Source: Botrimarina colliarenosi
Lineage (GTDB): Bacteria; Planctomycetota; Planctomycetia; Pirellulales; Lacipirellulaceae
Length of the DNA stretch: 64,000 nt
Direction: 5' to 3'
NCBI RefSeq assembly: GCF_007859955.1
Contig: NZ_SJPR01000003.1
Coordinates: forward strand, 523,108 to 587,107
This document shows, piece after piece, positions 19,970 to 32,308 of this stretch (positions within the stretch are counted from its first letter, which is position 1; the number at the start of each line of letters is the position of its first letter). The position numbers were made by a program, and so were the translations under genes. Below the pieces are notes generated by a model. That model was not told the DNA's origin and ran no database searches. It worked only from the letters and a program-made list of their open reading frames with translations.

Positions 19970-20821
19970 TCACGAGCTCGCCGAGCGATAACTCGCCAGC
20001 GCCTTCTGGAATACCCAGCGGCTGCCCACCAGCGCCAGCGCGGTTGCGACCAGCGCGAAGATCGCCAGGCCCGCGTACTCGGGTGTGAACGGCTTCGCCA
20101 GCACCCGTGCCGGGACGTTGATCACCACCAAGATCGGCAGCACGTAGGTGAACCCGAGCCGCAGGCCGTCGCCGAGCACGTTGCCCTGGTAGATCTCCAT
20201 CGGGTAGCGGCTGAAGTTGGTGATGTAGAACCAGAAGTCGTACAGCGTCTGGTTGCGGCCGAGCCAGATGCTGGTGGCCGCCAGCGAGATCATGATGCTG
20301 TACATGATCAGCACCCCGCACAGCAGGTAGAGCGGGTAGAGCAGCCAGGAAGCGAGCGACGGCGGCGCCGGGAGGTGCGGCACGGCGTAAGCGATCAGTA
20401 GCAGCGCCACGAAGAAGTTGCTGAGGCTCGACCAGCTGCTCTTGCGGAGCGAGACCAAGAACTGCGTATCGATTGGCTTGAGCAGCGCGAAGTCGAGGCC
20501 GCCGGTGCGGACCAACTCGCTCAGCTCCTGCGCGTTGGGCATGAAGAACGCCTGCATCACGCTGTTGACGATCATCGTCGTCGCGATGAAGACGAGGAAC
20601 TCGGGTTTCTCCCACCCGGCGATGTCGGCGGTCGCCCCCGCGGCTTGCGACTCTTCGATCTTGAGGAACACCAGCAGGTAGAACCCGAGGTTCATCACCA
20701 TCCAGACGAGGCTGCTGAAAGCCTCGATCAAGAAGTTCGAACGGAACGTCATGTCGCGGATCAGCGAGTTCCGCGCGAACGTCCAGAGGAGCTTCGGGTA
20801 GAGCCAGACCGAGTCTTTCAT
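19970..20821 (-). CDS. ABC-2-type permease (DUF990-like), second subunit
   Basis: The start at ATG 20821 (MKDSVWLYPKLLW) gives 283 residues with about six hydrophobic segments, for example SSLVWMVMNLGFYLLVFL, WLLYPLYLLCGVLIMYSI, LGFTYVLPILVVI and LAIFALVATALALVG. The pattern matches the ABC-2 family of permeases with the DUF990 signature, which work as a pair with another such subunit. It is the last gene of the operon 22956 to 19970 (ATPase, permease, permease). Substrate is unknown; related exporters have been linked to lipids, polysaccharides or antibiotics. Confidence 0.85.
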   Translation of the reverse strand: MKDSVWLYPKLLWTFARNSLIRDMTFRSNFLIEAFSSLVWMVMNLGFYLLVFLKIEESQAAGATADIAGWEKPEFLVFIATTMIVNSVMQAFFMPNAQELSELVRTGGLDFALLKPIDTQFLVSLRKSSWSSLSNFFVALLLIAYAVPHLPAPPSLASWLLYPLYLLCGVLIMYSIMISLAATSIWLGRNQTLYDFWFYITNFSRYPMEIYQGNVLGDGLRLGFTYVLPILVVINVPARVLAKPFTPEYAGLAIFALVATALALVGSRWVFQKALASYRSASS

Positions 20822-20872
20822 GGTGCTTCTGTTGGGAACCGCAAAGACGCCAAGAGCGCCAAGTGTTTCTAT

Positions 20873-20943
20873 GACAGGATTTACTGGATCGACGGGGATC
20901 AACTGTCATGCTTCATCTGGTTGATCCGGTAAATCCTGTCTCA
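20873..20943. repeat. 18-bp-arm palindrome between the two permease genes
   Basis: The arms GACAGGATTTACTGGATC (20873-20890) and GATCCGGTAAATCCTGTC (20923-20940) differ from perfect complementarity at one position. A half-arm of a third family (GGAACCGCAAAGACGCCAAG) lies just to its left at about 20836-20855. The element separates two genes of one operon. Confidence 0.7.
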
Positions 20944-20968
20944 GATAGTCTCTGGATTGAGCGGGCTT

Positions 20969-21811
20969 TCATCCGCCAAAGCCGCTGTAGCGGTTGTAGC
21001 CGCGGTGCATCGCCACGCGGGCCGTGGTGTAGAAAAAGACGACCCACGCCGCTTGCAGCGCCAAGCCTTGCCACAGCTCGGGGCCGGTGATTTTGCCGAG
21101 ATAGACCGCCGACGGGAAGTAAGCGAGGAACTGCAGCGGCTGGAACCAGAGCAGCGACGCGAACCACGGCGGCACCGAGTTGGTGAGGAACTCAAGCGGG
21201 AACATGTGGCCCGAGAAGAAGAAGTTGGCCAGCATGTAGAAGAACAGCAGCGAGCTCACTTCGAGGAACCAGAAGCCGATCATGCCGAGGGTCGCCTCGA
21301 GGAAGAATCCCAGCACGAAGCCCATCAACAGCGACAGCAAGAAGGCGACCCAGGTCGGCCCGTCGGGCCAGGGGGGGAAGTAGTCGCCACACAACCAGAA
21401 CACCAGCGCAAACGGCCCCGCCGCCACCGCGTAGTAAACCAGCTTGTGGGCGACCCGCGCCAGCAGCAGGTAGTGCAGCAGGTCGATCGGCTGGATGAGG
21501 AACTTCTTGATCTCGCCCGAGCGGATCTGCCCGGCGATGCCCGACGCGAGCCCCGGCATGCTGCTGAACGCGCGGCCGAGCATGGTTAGCAGGTAGTAGG
21601 CGATAACGTCGTTGCGGGTGTAGCCGTTGATCGATCCGCCCGCCGCGGTGTAGACGGCCGTCCAGAGGAAGATCTGCGTGATGATCGGCAGGAACCGCAT
21701 CAGGGTCCCCAGCGCGAAGTCCCCCCGGTAGACGAGACGCTCTTCGACACACGTGCGGAAGATGATCCACGCGGATGAGAAGCCGGTCGGGTTCGTGGTG
21801 GTCGAAGACAT
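20969..21811 (-). CDS. ABC-2-type permease (DUF990-like), first subunit
   Basis: The start at ATG 21811 ([15 protein letters not shown]) gives 280 residues; upstream codons derive from a repeat. About six membrane segments are visible ([68 protein letters not shown]). The cytoplasmic stretch [19 protein letters not shown] is characteristic of this permease family. It pairs with the gene at 19970-20821 and the ATPase at 21940-22956. Confidence 0.87.
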   Translation of the reverse strand: MSSTTTNPTGFSSAWIIFRTCVEERLVYRGDFALGTLMRFLPIITQIFLWTAVYTAAGGSINGYTRNDVIAYYLLTMLGRAFSSMPGLASGIAGQIRSGEIKKFLIQPIDLLHYLLLARVAHKLVYYAVAAGPFALVFWLCGDYFPPWPDGPTWVAFLLSLLMGFVLGFFLEATLGMIGFWFLEVSSLLFFYMLANFFFSGHMFPLEFLTNSVPPWFASLLWFQPLQFLAYFPSAVYLGKITGPELWQGLALQAAWVVFFYTTARVAMHRGYNRYSGFGG

Positions 21812-21829
21812 CAACGTGTGGGACTTATT

Positions 21830-21929
21830 GTGGGAGGGGTCTCCTGACCCCGATGACGGCATCTTGGCCGTTCAACATCTTGGCCGTTCAACCTAGCACC
21901 GGGTGATTGGCGCCGGCGACGCCTCCCAC
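21830..21929. repeat. imperfect palindrome with a 16-bp tandem duplication
   Basis: The arms GTGGGAGGGGTCTCCTGACC (from 21830) and ATTGGCGCCGGCGACGCCTC+CCAC (to 21929) are diverged members of the TGTAGGAGGCGTCTC family seen at 4362 and 52238. Inside, CATCTTGGCCGTTCAA occurs twice in tandem at about 21860-21891. The element lies between the ATPase and the first permease of the operon. Confidence 0.55.
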
Positions 21930-21939
21930 CGTTGGTTGC

Positions 21940-22956
21940 CTAAGTGGATACGGCCGCCAGCTCTTGCGAATCGCTCACGTCTTCGGCCGTGGCGAACATC
22001 TCGGCGATGACCTCCTCGAGCGGTGGGTCTTCGACGCTGACATCGGCGACTTGGTAGCCGCTCAGCACGCTCGAGAGGACGTCGGCGATCCGCTCGCGCT
22101 CGACCTTGATGCGCGCCTTGGGGGGCTGCACGTCGAGCGGCTCGCCGAACCGCGCCAGGTCGGTCGGCATCGCGTCGTCGGCGAACTGTAGCGTGAGCAC
22201 CTTGTGGCCGCTGAAGCGATCGACGATTCCCGCTAGCGAGCCGTCGTACATGAGCCGCCCGTTGGCGATGATCACCACCCGGCGGCAGAGCGCGGCGATG
22301 TCCTTCATGTAGTGGCTGGTGAGCAGCACCGTCGTGCCGCGCGTCTCTTGGTAGTGCTTAAGAAACTGCTGGATCTTGTGCTGGGCGACAACGTCGAGGC
22401 CGATCGTCGGTTCGTCGAGGAACAGCACCTCGGGGCGGTGGAGCAGGGCGGCGATCAGCTCCATCTTCATCCGCTCGCCGAGCGAGAGCTCGCGCACCGG
22501 CTGGTTGAGCAGCTTGCCGACGCTGAGCAGGTCGGTCAGCTCGGCGGTGGTGCGGTCGTACTCGTCGGGCGGCAGGCGGTAGATCTGCTGGTGGAGTCGG
22601 AACGACTCGGCCGCGGGCAGGTCCCACCAGAGCTGGTTCTTCTGCCCCATCACGAGGGCGAACCGGCGGCGGTATTCGTTGGCCCGCTGCCAGGGCGTGA
22701 ATCCCATGACGGTCGCCTCACCGGCCGTGGGGCTGATGACGCCCGACAGCAGTTTGAGCGTCGTGGTCTTGCCGGCGCCGTTGGGACCGAGGAAGGCGAC
22801 GAACTCGCCCTGCTCGACGTCGAGGTCGATGCCGCGGACGGCCTCGACCTCGCGGTACTCGCGGTGAAACAGCCCGCGGAACGAAGCGAGGAGCCCCTCC
22901 TGCTTCTGGTAGACGCGGTACGACTTCCGCAGCCCGCGGATCTGAATGATGGCCAT
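21940..22956 (-). CDS. ABC transporter ATP-binding protein
   Basis: This 338-residue protein is the nucleotide-binding subunit of the exporter formed with the two downstream permeases. Walker A is GPNGAGKTT, the Q-loop follows with MGQKNQ, the signature reads [15 protein letters not shown], Walker B and its Glu are [13 protein letters not shown], and the switch His is in LTSHYMKD. About 100 residues after the core form an extra C-terminal domain ([14 protein letters not shown] onwards). The protein resembles ATPases that work with DUF990-type permeases. A TACAAT box lies just 6 bases before the ATG on the minus strand, but without a recognisable -35. Confidence 0.92.
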   Translation of the reverse strand: MAIIQIRGLRKSYRVYQKQEGLLASFRGLFHREYREVEAVRGIDLDVEQGEFVAFLGPNGAGKTTTLKLLSGVISPTAGEATVMGFTPWQRANEYRRRFALVMGQKNQLWWDLPAAESFRLHQQIYRLPPDEYDRTTAELTDLLSVGKLLNQPVRELSLGERMKMELIAALLHRPEVLFLDEPTIGLDVVAQHKIQQFLKHYQETRGTTVLLTSHYMKDIAALCRRVVIIANGRLMYDGSLAGIVDRFSGHKVLTLQFADDAMPTDLARFGEPLDVQPPKARIKVERERIADVLSSVLSGYQVADVSVEDPPLEEVIAEMFATAEDVSDSQELAAVST

Positions 22957-23030
22957 AGGCTGGATTGTAGAGGGGTCCCGCGCGGGCGGACAGCGAGCGG
23001 GCTAACCCGAAGAGTCGGGAGACGCTATCC

Positions 23031-23108
23031 AGAGAGCCGTGAGACGTCAGTCCCCGGAGGGAAGCGGGTACCCGGCGCCCTCCGGGGACTGACGTCTCCC
23101 GGCTCCCT
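23031..23108. repeat. long palindrome with GCGGGTACCC centre
   Basis: The arms AGAGAGCCGTGAGACGTCAG+TCCCCGGAGG (23031-23060) and their near-complement (23078-23108) enclose a centre containing GCGGGTACCC. The arms are cousins of 9935-10003, and arms and centre together closely match 36792-36877. It lies between the divergent ABC ATPase gene and the small membrane-protein gene. Confidence 0.75.
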
Positions 23109-23186
23109 GGGTCGTTCAACTCCACCTTTGCCCGGGCGCGTCGGAGCGGTAACCTGTAGGCATCAACCCACGGAGACGCCCCCGCG

Positions 23187-23363
23187 ATGCTTCCCGATAT
23201 CAAGATCTCGCTGCCAGTCCTGTTCGTGCTCTGGTGCGCCGGCGGCTACTGGGCGATGAACGGGCCCGTGATGCTCGCCTACCCGGCGATGTGGCTCGGC
23301 GTGGCGGTGCTGTTCCTGGTCGTTAGCAAGGCTGTCGGTGGGGCGTCCAAGGACGCGAAGTAA
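23187..23363 (+). CDS. small two-helix membrane protein
   Basis: This is a 58-residue open frame (MLPDIKISLPVLFVLWCAGG at the start, ending in VGGASKDAK). It has two hydrophobic segments, about residues 9-20 and 29-48 (MLAYPAMWLGVAVLFLVVSK). It ends 18 bases before the rhomboid-like gene and is very probably co-transcribed with it, which is the main argument that it is real. No family is recognised. Confidence 0.55.
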   Translation: MLPDIKISLPVLFVLWCAGGYWAMNGPVMLAYPAMWLGVAVLFLVVSKAVGGASKDAK

Positions 23364-23381
23364 CGCGTTTCGGGGCGATTC

Positions 23382-24203
23382 ATGGACTTGCTGACTAAGC
23401 TGGAACGCCGGTTCCGCCATCTGGCGGTCCCGCATCTGGTCACCGCGATCGTGATCGGCCAGGTGATCGTCTACACGCTCGCCTACTTGCAGCGAGTCCA
23501 GGGACTGCCCGGGATCAACATCGATGCGATCGTCCGTCTCCGCCCCGACCTGATCCTGCAGGGCGAGGTCTGGCGCCTCGTCACGTTCCTGTTCGAGCCC
23601 CCGCGGACTTGGTTCGTGTGGATGTTGCTCTACTGGTACGCGATGTGGTTCATCGGCTTGGCGCTTGAGCGAACCTGGGGGGCGTTTCGTCTGACGCTCT
23701 ATCTGTTTATTGGCTATGCCGCGACCGTCGGCGTGTCCTTCTTTCTACCGGCTGGTTTCGAGGCCACCAACGCCTACCTCTACTCGTCCCTCTTCCTCGC
23801 GTTTGCGAGGATATACCCCGACTTCGTGTTCTACATCTACTTTGTCCTCCCGGTGAAAGTGAAGTGGCTCGCCGCGTTGACGTGGGTCTACTTTGCGCTC
23901 GACATCGCCGCTGGCGGATGGCCCGTGTTCTGGCTCGTTCTCGCCACGGTCGCGGATTTCCTGCTCTTCTTCGGGGTCGATATCTTCGCCCGGGTCAAGG
24001 ACGCCAAACGCAAGCAAGACTTTCGGCTCAAGGTCGCGTCCGGCACAAAGCCGATTGTGCACGAGTGCCGCACGTGTGGCCTCACCAGCGCGATGGCCCC
24101 GCGGACCGCGTTCCGCTACTGCTCGCAGTGCGCGGGGCAGTGCTGCTACTGCCCGGACCACCTGCGGAACCACGAGCACGTGGTGGAAGCGAAGCCGGAA
24201 TAA
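23382..24203 (+). CDS. rhomboid-like (probably inactive) membrane protein with zinc ribbon
   Basis: This 273-residue protein has about six membrane helices followed by a cytoplasmic zinc ribbon. The stretch LQGEVWRLVTFLFEP and the later helices recall the rhomboid/Derlin/TMEM115 superfamily. I see no GxSG serine and no catalytic His at the expected place (YLYSSLFLAFARIYPD stands in the serine region), so it is probably a pseudoprotease. The tail (about residues 225-265) holds CRTCG, RYCSQCAGQCCYCPDH and HEH, enough for a double zinc site. Such proteins may recognise membrane proteins rather than cut them; that is inference. It is paired with the 58-residue protein upstream. Confidence 0.7.
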   Translation: MDLLTKLERRFRHLAVPHLVTAIVIGQVIVYTLAYLQRVQGLPGINIDAIVRLRPDLILQGEVWRLVTFLFEPPRTWFVWMLLYWYAMWFIGLALERTWGAFRLTLYLFIGYAATVGVSFFLPAGFEATNAYLYSSLFLAFARIYPDFVFYIYFVLPVKVKWLAALTWVYFALDIAAGGWPVFWLVLATVADFLLFFGVDIFARVKDAKRKQDFRLKVASGTKPIVHECRTCGLTSAMAPRTAFRYCSQCAGQCCYCPDHLRNHEHVVEAKPE

Positions 24204-24210
24204 GCAGGCT

Positions 24211-25554
24211 CTAAGCCGCTCGTCGTTGTCGTTCGATCGACGCGGGGACGCCCATCAGCTTGTCGATCGCGTCGGCGGTCCGACGGGTCGCCCCGAGTTG
24301 GGTCGCCACGAATCGCCGGGCCCGATCGCCGAGCGTCTGGGCTTCGACCGGCATGGCGAGACACGCGCTGACGAACGCCTCGAGCGCCGCTTCGTCGGCG
24401 ACGACACGGGCGCCATCGGCCCGCAGCAACGCCGTGACGATGTCGCGGAAGTTGCGGGTGTTCGGGCCGAAGCAGGTCGCGACGCCGTAGGCGGCGGGCT
24501 CGATCATGTTCTGGCCGCCGCGGTCGCCGAAGCTGCCGCCGACGAAGCCGATCTGCGCCGTTCCCCACCAAGCGCCGAGCTCGCCGACGGAGTCGACGAG
24601 GAGAACCGAGGGAGAGGGGCCAGGGGACGAGGTGACGGGGGGAGTGGGAGTCAGCTGCGTGCGTCGCTGCCAGTCGAGGCCGCTCTGGTCGAGCAGACGG
24701 GACACTTCGGCGAAACGCTCCGGGTGCCGCGGCACCAGGACCAGCCGGAGATGGGGGTTGGTCTCGGCGACTTCCTTGAATACCCGCAGGCAGATCGCCT
24801 CCTCGGGCGCCTGGGTGCTGCCGGCGAGCCAGACGGTGTCCGCTGCGTCGAACCCCGCGAGCTCTCGCAGCTCGGTGGTGCGGGGGTTGCCGCGTCGCGT
24901 CTCGGCGCCGTCGTACTTCAGCGAGCCGGGAACGTCGGTGCTCCGCCGGCTGGCGCCCAACGCGACGAAGCGCTCGCGGGTCGCGATGTCTTGCACCGCA
25001 ACGAGGTCGATCTGCCGCAACGTCCGGTGCACCAACGAGCGGATGCGTGAGTACCCTCGAAAACTGTTCTCGCTAAGGCGGCCGTTGACGATCCCGACGC
25101 GGGCGCCGTGGCGTTTGGCGGCGTCGATCAGGTTGGGCCACAACTCGAGTTCCGCCAGCAACAGAAGGTCGGGCCGCACCCGGCGGACCGCTTCGGCCAC
25201 CGCCCATGAGAAATCGAGCGGGCAGTAGAACACGGTGTGGTCGGGGCCGTACTTCTTCTGCGCCAGGTCGTAGCCGGTCTTGGTCGTCGTCGAGACGCAG
25301 AGGTCCCAGTCGGGATGCCGGTGGCGTAGCTCGGCGATCAGCACGCCCAGCAGATTCACCTCGCCGACGCTCACCGCGTGGAGCCAGACGCAACGCCGGT
25401 CGCCGTCCCGCTTGGGGACGCGACCCAGCAGCTTGGCGTCGTAGCCCTCGCGGTACTTCCCCTTCCGCCACGCCGACCAGGCGATCAGGGGCGAGGCGAG
25501 CGCAATCGCCAGCAGGTAAGCGGTGTTGAACGACCAGCGTGCGAGTCGCGACAT
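24211..25554 (-). CDS. waaA: 3-deoxy-D-manno-octulosonic acid (Kdo) transferase
   Basis: WaaA (KdtA) adds Kdo to lipid A precursor at the inner membrane during LPS synthesis. The start at ATG 25554 (MSRLARWSFNTAYLLAIALA) gives 447 residues and an N-terminal membrane anchor. Diagnostic blocks are WLHAVSVGEVNL with the catalytic Glu, CVSTTTKTGYDLA, PLDFSWAVAEAVRRVRPDLL, LAELELWPNL, NGRLSENSFRGY, AGSTQAPEEAI, LVPRHPERF and FVGGSFGDRGGQNMIEPAAYG. It follows a small lipoprotein gene by 19 bases, so the two form an operon. The gene implies an LPS-type outer membrane. Confidence 0.94.
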   Translation of the reverse strand: MSRLARWSFNTAYLLAIALASPLIAWSAWRKGKYREGYDAKLLGRVPKRDGDRRCVWLHAVSVGEVNLLGVLIAELRHRHPDWDLCVSTTTKTGYDLAQKKYGPDHTVFYCPLDFSWAVAEAVRRVRPDLLLLAELELWPNLIDAAKRHGARVGIVNGRLSENSFRGYSRIRSLVHRTLRQIDLVAVQDIATRERFVALGASRRSTDVPGSLKYDGAETRRGNPRTTELRELAGFDAADTVWLAGSTQAPEEAICLRVFKEVAETNPHLRLVLVPRHPERFAEVSRLLDQSGLDWQRRTQLTPTPPVTSSPGPSPSVLLVDSVGELGAWWGTAQIGFVGGSFGDRGGQNMIEPAAYGVATCFGPNTRNFRDIVTALLRADGARVVADEAALEAFVSACLAMPVEAQTLGDRARRFVATQLGATRRTADAIDKLMGVPASIERQRRAA

Positions 25555-25573
25555 GCCGAAGTTCGCCTCGCTG

Positions 25574-25921
25574 TCAGCGGGAATAGCGGTCGCCGACGAC
25601 CGACTTGTCAGCCGCCGCGGCGCGGAACGATTCGTCGTTGAACTCGACGACCGGCTTGGGGCCCGCCGCCCGTGGCGCGGGGTTCGCGTAGCGGTCGTAC
25701 GTCGCGGTGACGGCGGCGGTCGGCGGCGCCGTGGGCGTCGCAACAGCCATCGGGGTTGGACTCGCCGCAGCGGGACTGGTCGCCGCAGAACTGGTCACCG
25801 GAGGACTGGCGGCCTGCGGCGTTGGGTCGGTCGTCGCCCCACCCGAGCAGCCGATGGCGAGAATCAAGGCCGGCGTCGACCAAACGGCGCCAGAGAGCAG
25901 GCGGTAGCTAGCAAGGGACAT
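25574..25921 (-). CDS. small proline/alanine/threonine-rich lipoprotein
   Basis: This 115-residue protein starts at ATG 25921 (MSLASYRLLSGAVWSTPALI), with a lipobox LAIGC; the Cys would be lipidated after signal peptidase II cleavage. The centre is low-complexity sequence of Ala, Pro, Thr and Ser, a flexible linker. A C-terminal conserved-looking block follows (KPVVEFNDESFRAAAADKSV). It lies 19 bases before waaA, suggesting an envelope role. No family is recognised. Confidence 0.6.
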   Translation of the reverse strand: MSLASYRLLSGAVWSTPALILAIGCSGGATTDPTPQAASPPVTSSAATSPAAASPTPMAVATPTAPPTAAVTATYDRYANPAPRAAGPKPVVEFNDESFRAAAADKSVVGDRYSR

Positions 25922-26078
25922 AACGCCACTCCGTTGGCGAACACGCGCCCGCGCGACCACTGCGCAGCGCAACGAGCGATTCGTAGCAGAATTGCCGCCA
26001 CCGAGAGAAGGGCGATTCGCGAGGGGTGAACCGCAAAAGACGTCGGCGAAGCCTCCCACAAGCTCAAACGGAGGGGGG

Positions 26079-26324
26079 CTAATATTTCCGCTGCCGGGTC
26101 ATCGGCGCCATCTGCATGGCGTGGTCGATGTCGTAATGGACGCCAACCGCCGAATAATCGCTAGCAAGCGCGCCGGCCGGCGGAGCCTGTTCGAGCACCG
26201 TGACGCGTTGCTCGAGGTCCGACACCTGAGACCGCAGCGTCAGCACCCAAGACCCGAGGGCGACGACCAACGCCAGCAGCGGGCCGAGGACAACAAGCGT
26301 TGCGAGTCGGAAACGCTTGGGCAT
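26079..26324 (-). CDS. small membrane-anchored coiled-coil protein
   Basis: This is an 81-residue protein with one N-terminal membrane helix (LATLVVLGPLLALVVALGSW), a short heptad coiled coil (LRSQVSDLEQRVTVLEQAP) and a tail with HYDIDHAMQMAPMTRQRKY. It resembles many small single-pass proteins with a periplasmic coiled coil. Its neighbours on the same strand are the lipoprotein and waaA downstream. Function is unknown. Confidence 0.55.
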   Translation of the reverse strand: MPKRFRLATLVVLGPLLALVVALGSWVLTLRSQVSDLEQRVTVLEQAPPAGALASDYSAVGVHYDIDHAMQMAPMTRQRKY

Positions 26325-26348
26325 GGTTTTCTTTTGAGTTCAGGAAGG

Positions 26349-26654
26349 GAACCGCTGATAGACGTGGATGTTGTTTAGCCACCGCGGTTGACTATTAATT
26401 TTGAGCAGGTTGATGCAGCGGTGAGACATTCGGCAGTTGCTGCTCAGCAGCAACTGCTTGATCAATAATCTTCCGAAGCTCTTCGTTGCGTTCGTGCGTC
26501 TCTTCGAGTTCCTGATAAGCAGACCAAATCGCCAGTGCGACTAACGCAGCACCAGTAAGACCGAACAGCCATTGCATTAAGCCATGCCGTAAAAGCCATG
26601 AAGACCAAGCTTCTCGGTATCTGCGTTTATCCGCGTGCATCTGCGGTTCCTCTT
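26349..26654. mobile_element. inverted-repeat-flanked cassette with a tiny membrane-protein gene
   Basis: The left arm GGAACCGCTGATAGACGTGG (26349-26368) and the right arm TATCTGCGTTTATCCGCGTG+CATCTGCGGTTCC (about 26619-26652) are inverted copies of the arm family GGAACCGCNGATNNACGCGG. About 240 bases lie between them, including a small gene on the minus strand. The interior is less GC-rich than the flanks. I infer a non-autonomous mobile cassette; no transposase is present. Confidence 0.55.
26395..26577 (-). CDS. tiny membrane protein inside the cassette
   Basis: From ATG 26577 this encodes about 60 residues (MQWLFGLTGAALVALAIWSA at the start). It has one membrane helix and an acidic helical part with ETHERNEELRKIIDQAV. 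An earlier in-frame ATG at 26640 would add residues encoded by the repeat arm (MHADKRRYREAW), so the inner start is preferred. Composition is less GC-rich than the neighbours. No function is recognised. Confidence 0.4.
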   Translation of the reverse strand: MQWLFGLTGAALVALAIWSAYQELEETHERNEELRKIIDQAVAAEQQLPNVSPLHQPAQN

Positions 26655-26655
26655 G

Positions 26656-30354
<3,699 letters not shown>

Positions 30355-30594
30355 GGCGAGCCAGCGGGGGTAGCGGGTGCGGTGGATGGGTCGGCCCGCG
30401 GGGTCGCGGGGGCGGCAGGGCCCCTCGAGCTCGTCTGCCATACTGGCGGACCCCCCGCACACCGCCGTCCGCCATTATCGCGGGGCAAGATCGGCAGCGG
30501 GGCGAGCCGGGTCGGCTTTGGTAACGAGACGCGTCGCGGGCAGCGGCGGGTCCGACGGGACCCGCTCTTGTGTCGTAACTACTTGCAGAACAAA

Positions 30595-30623
30595 ACTTTA
30601 TCGCTGTTTCACGGGGCGGTCAA
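30595..30623 (-). promoter_or_regulatory. secA promoter
   Basis: On the minus strand TTGACC (30618-30623), a 17-base spacer and TAAAGT (30595-30600) form a good sigma-70-type promoter in an AT-rich pocket. The predicted start near 30588 leaves a leader of about 235 bases before the secA ATG at 30354. SecA synthesis in enterobacteria is controlled through its leader, so this long leader deserves notice, although no SecM-like gene was recognised. Confidence 0.55.
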
Positions 30624-30904
30624 CGCTGACCACCGACGGGAAGCTTTCGGTCGCCCGAGTTGGCCTAACCGGCCGAGTCGGACGCCAATCGCGGCCTCGC
30701 TGGGGATTTCGTCTGCAACACTTGTTCCAGCACGCTGTTGGTCGCGGCGCGTTGCGGTAAGCTGACAGCACGCCAAACGGGGGGAACCAATCCGCCGTTG
30801 GCGGCGACTCAAGGGGTCGGCGCCTGCCCTAAGTCCTGGCGTTGCCTTATCTTTTCACACGTTCGTTCAAGTCCCATCCCGGGATGCTTAACCCGAGAAG
30901 ATCC

Positions 30905-32308
30905 ATGACTGCCGTCATCCGCTCGCTACTTTCCGCCCGCATTGCGAGCGTTCTGGCCGCCCTGCTCCTGCTGGCGGCAGGGGTCGCCCCCGCCATCGCC
31001 CAGTCGTCCGATGACGCCAATACCCAGGTCGCGGCGATCGGCGTCGAGGCCCTGATTGGCGACAGCGTCAGCAATCCAAGCGACGCCCGCTACAGCGACG
31101 TCGCCGAGGCGATCCAACGCTTCCGCAATCGCGACCAGCTCAGCGCCCGGACGTTCCTCGAGCGGGCCGTGCAAAAGAACCCCAAGCTGCCGCCGGTGGG
31201 GGTCATGCTCGCCAAGCTGCAGCTCCTCTCGGGCAACGCCGCCGCCGTGCGGCCCGCCCTGGAGCAAGCGGTCCAGGAGGATTCGGCGGGCGACCCGGAG
31301 CCCTACCTGCTGCTCGCCGAGGAGGCCCTCGCCGGTCAGCGGACCATCGAGGCCGACGCCCTGTTCGACAAGGCGGTCCAGCTGATCAACGACTACAGCG
31401 CCAACGCGAAGCGGAAGCGGCAGTTCGAGATCCGCGCCTACCGCGGCCGCGCGATCATCGGCGAACGCCGCAAGGACTGGGAGCAGGCCGAGAGCGACCT
31501 CCGCAAGTGGATCGAGCAGGACCCCGACGAGGCGAGCGCCCAGCAACGCCTCGGCCAGGTGCTGTTCCAGTACCAGACCGACGAGAAGGACCGCCAAGGC
31601 TTCGAGGCCTTCACCAAGGCCAAGCAGCTCAACAAAGAACTGCCCAGCCCGTACGTCTCGGCGGCGCTGATGTACAGCCGCAACGGCAAGACCGCCCGCG
31701 CCATGGAGGCCTTTGAGAAGGCGTTCCGCGAGAGCGGCACCGACCAGACCACGCTCATCGCCTACGCCCAAGCGCTCGTCAAGGCGAACCAGCTCGACAA
31801 GGCCGAGTCGGTCCTCAAGAAGGCCCGTGACGTCGCCCCCGACGCCGACAGCGTCTGGTTGCTCTCGGGCGTCGCCGCTCGCATGGCGGGAGATTCGAAA
31901 GCGGCCGAGCAGTACCTGATGAAGGCGTTGTCGCTCTCACCGTCCAATCGTGACATCCTCAATCAGCTCGCGCTGACGCTCCTCGAGTCGGGCGATGAGG
32001 GCGCCAAGGCGCGGGCGCTACAGTTCGCCCAGCTCAACCAGCAGCTGAACCAGAACAACCCCGACATCAACGTCACGCTCGCCTGGGTCCTCTACCAGAA
32101 CGGCGACGCCCGCAACGCCACGACCGCGTTGCGGCAAGGGCTGCAAGGCGGCGCGCTGAGCCCCGACGGCAGCTTCCTGCTAGCGAAGGTGCTGCTCGAA
32201 CGCGACGACAAGACGAACGCCAAGCGTCTGCTCGAGTCGGCCCTCAAGAGCGACCAGGGGATCTTCGTCGAGCGTAAGGAAGCCGAGCAGATCCTCAGCA
32301 CGCTGTAG
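30905..32308 (+). CDS. secreted tetratricopeptide-repeat protein
   Basis: The start at ATG 30905 (MTAVIRSLLSARIASVL), with a purine-rich site just before it, gives 467 residues; ATG 30884 is an alternative. A signal peptide ends at GVAPAIAQ. The rest is built of TPR-type helical hairpins, for example AFTKAKQLNKELPSPYVSAA, ARAMEAFEKAFRESG and DKAESVLKKARDVAPDADSV. TPR arrays bind protein partners, and a periplasmic scaffold is likely. It is divergent from secA. Its stop codon TAG lies in the left arm of the nested repeat element that follows. Confidence 0.85.
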   Translation: MTAVIRSLLSARIASVLAALLLLAAGVAPAIAQSSDDANTQVAAIGVEALIGDSVSNPSDARYSDVAEAIQRFRNRDQLSARTFLERAVQKNPKLPPVGVMLAKLQLLSGNAAAVRPALEQAVQEDSAGDPEPYLLLAEEALAGQRTIEADALFDKAVQLINDYSANAKRKRQFEIRAYRGRAIIGERRKDWEQAESDLRKWIEQDPDEASAQQRLGQVLFQYQTDEKDRQGFEAFTKAKQLNKELPSPYVSAALMYSRNGKTARAMEAFEKAFRESGTDQTTLIAYAQALVKANQLDKAESVLKKARDVAPDADSVWLLSGVAARMAGDSKAAEQYLMKALSLSPSNRDILNQLALTLLESGDEGAKARALQFAQLNQQLNQNNPDINVTLAWVLYQNGDARNATTALRQGLQGGALSPDGSFLLAKVLLERDDKTNAKRLLESALKSDQGIFVERKEAEQILSTL

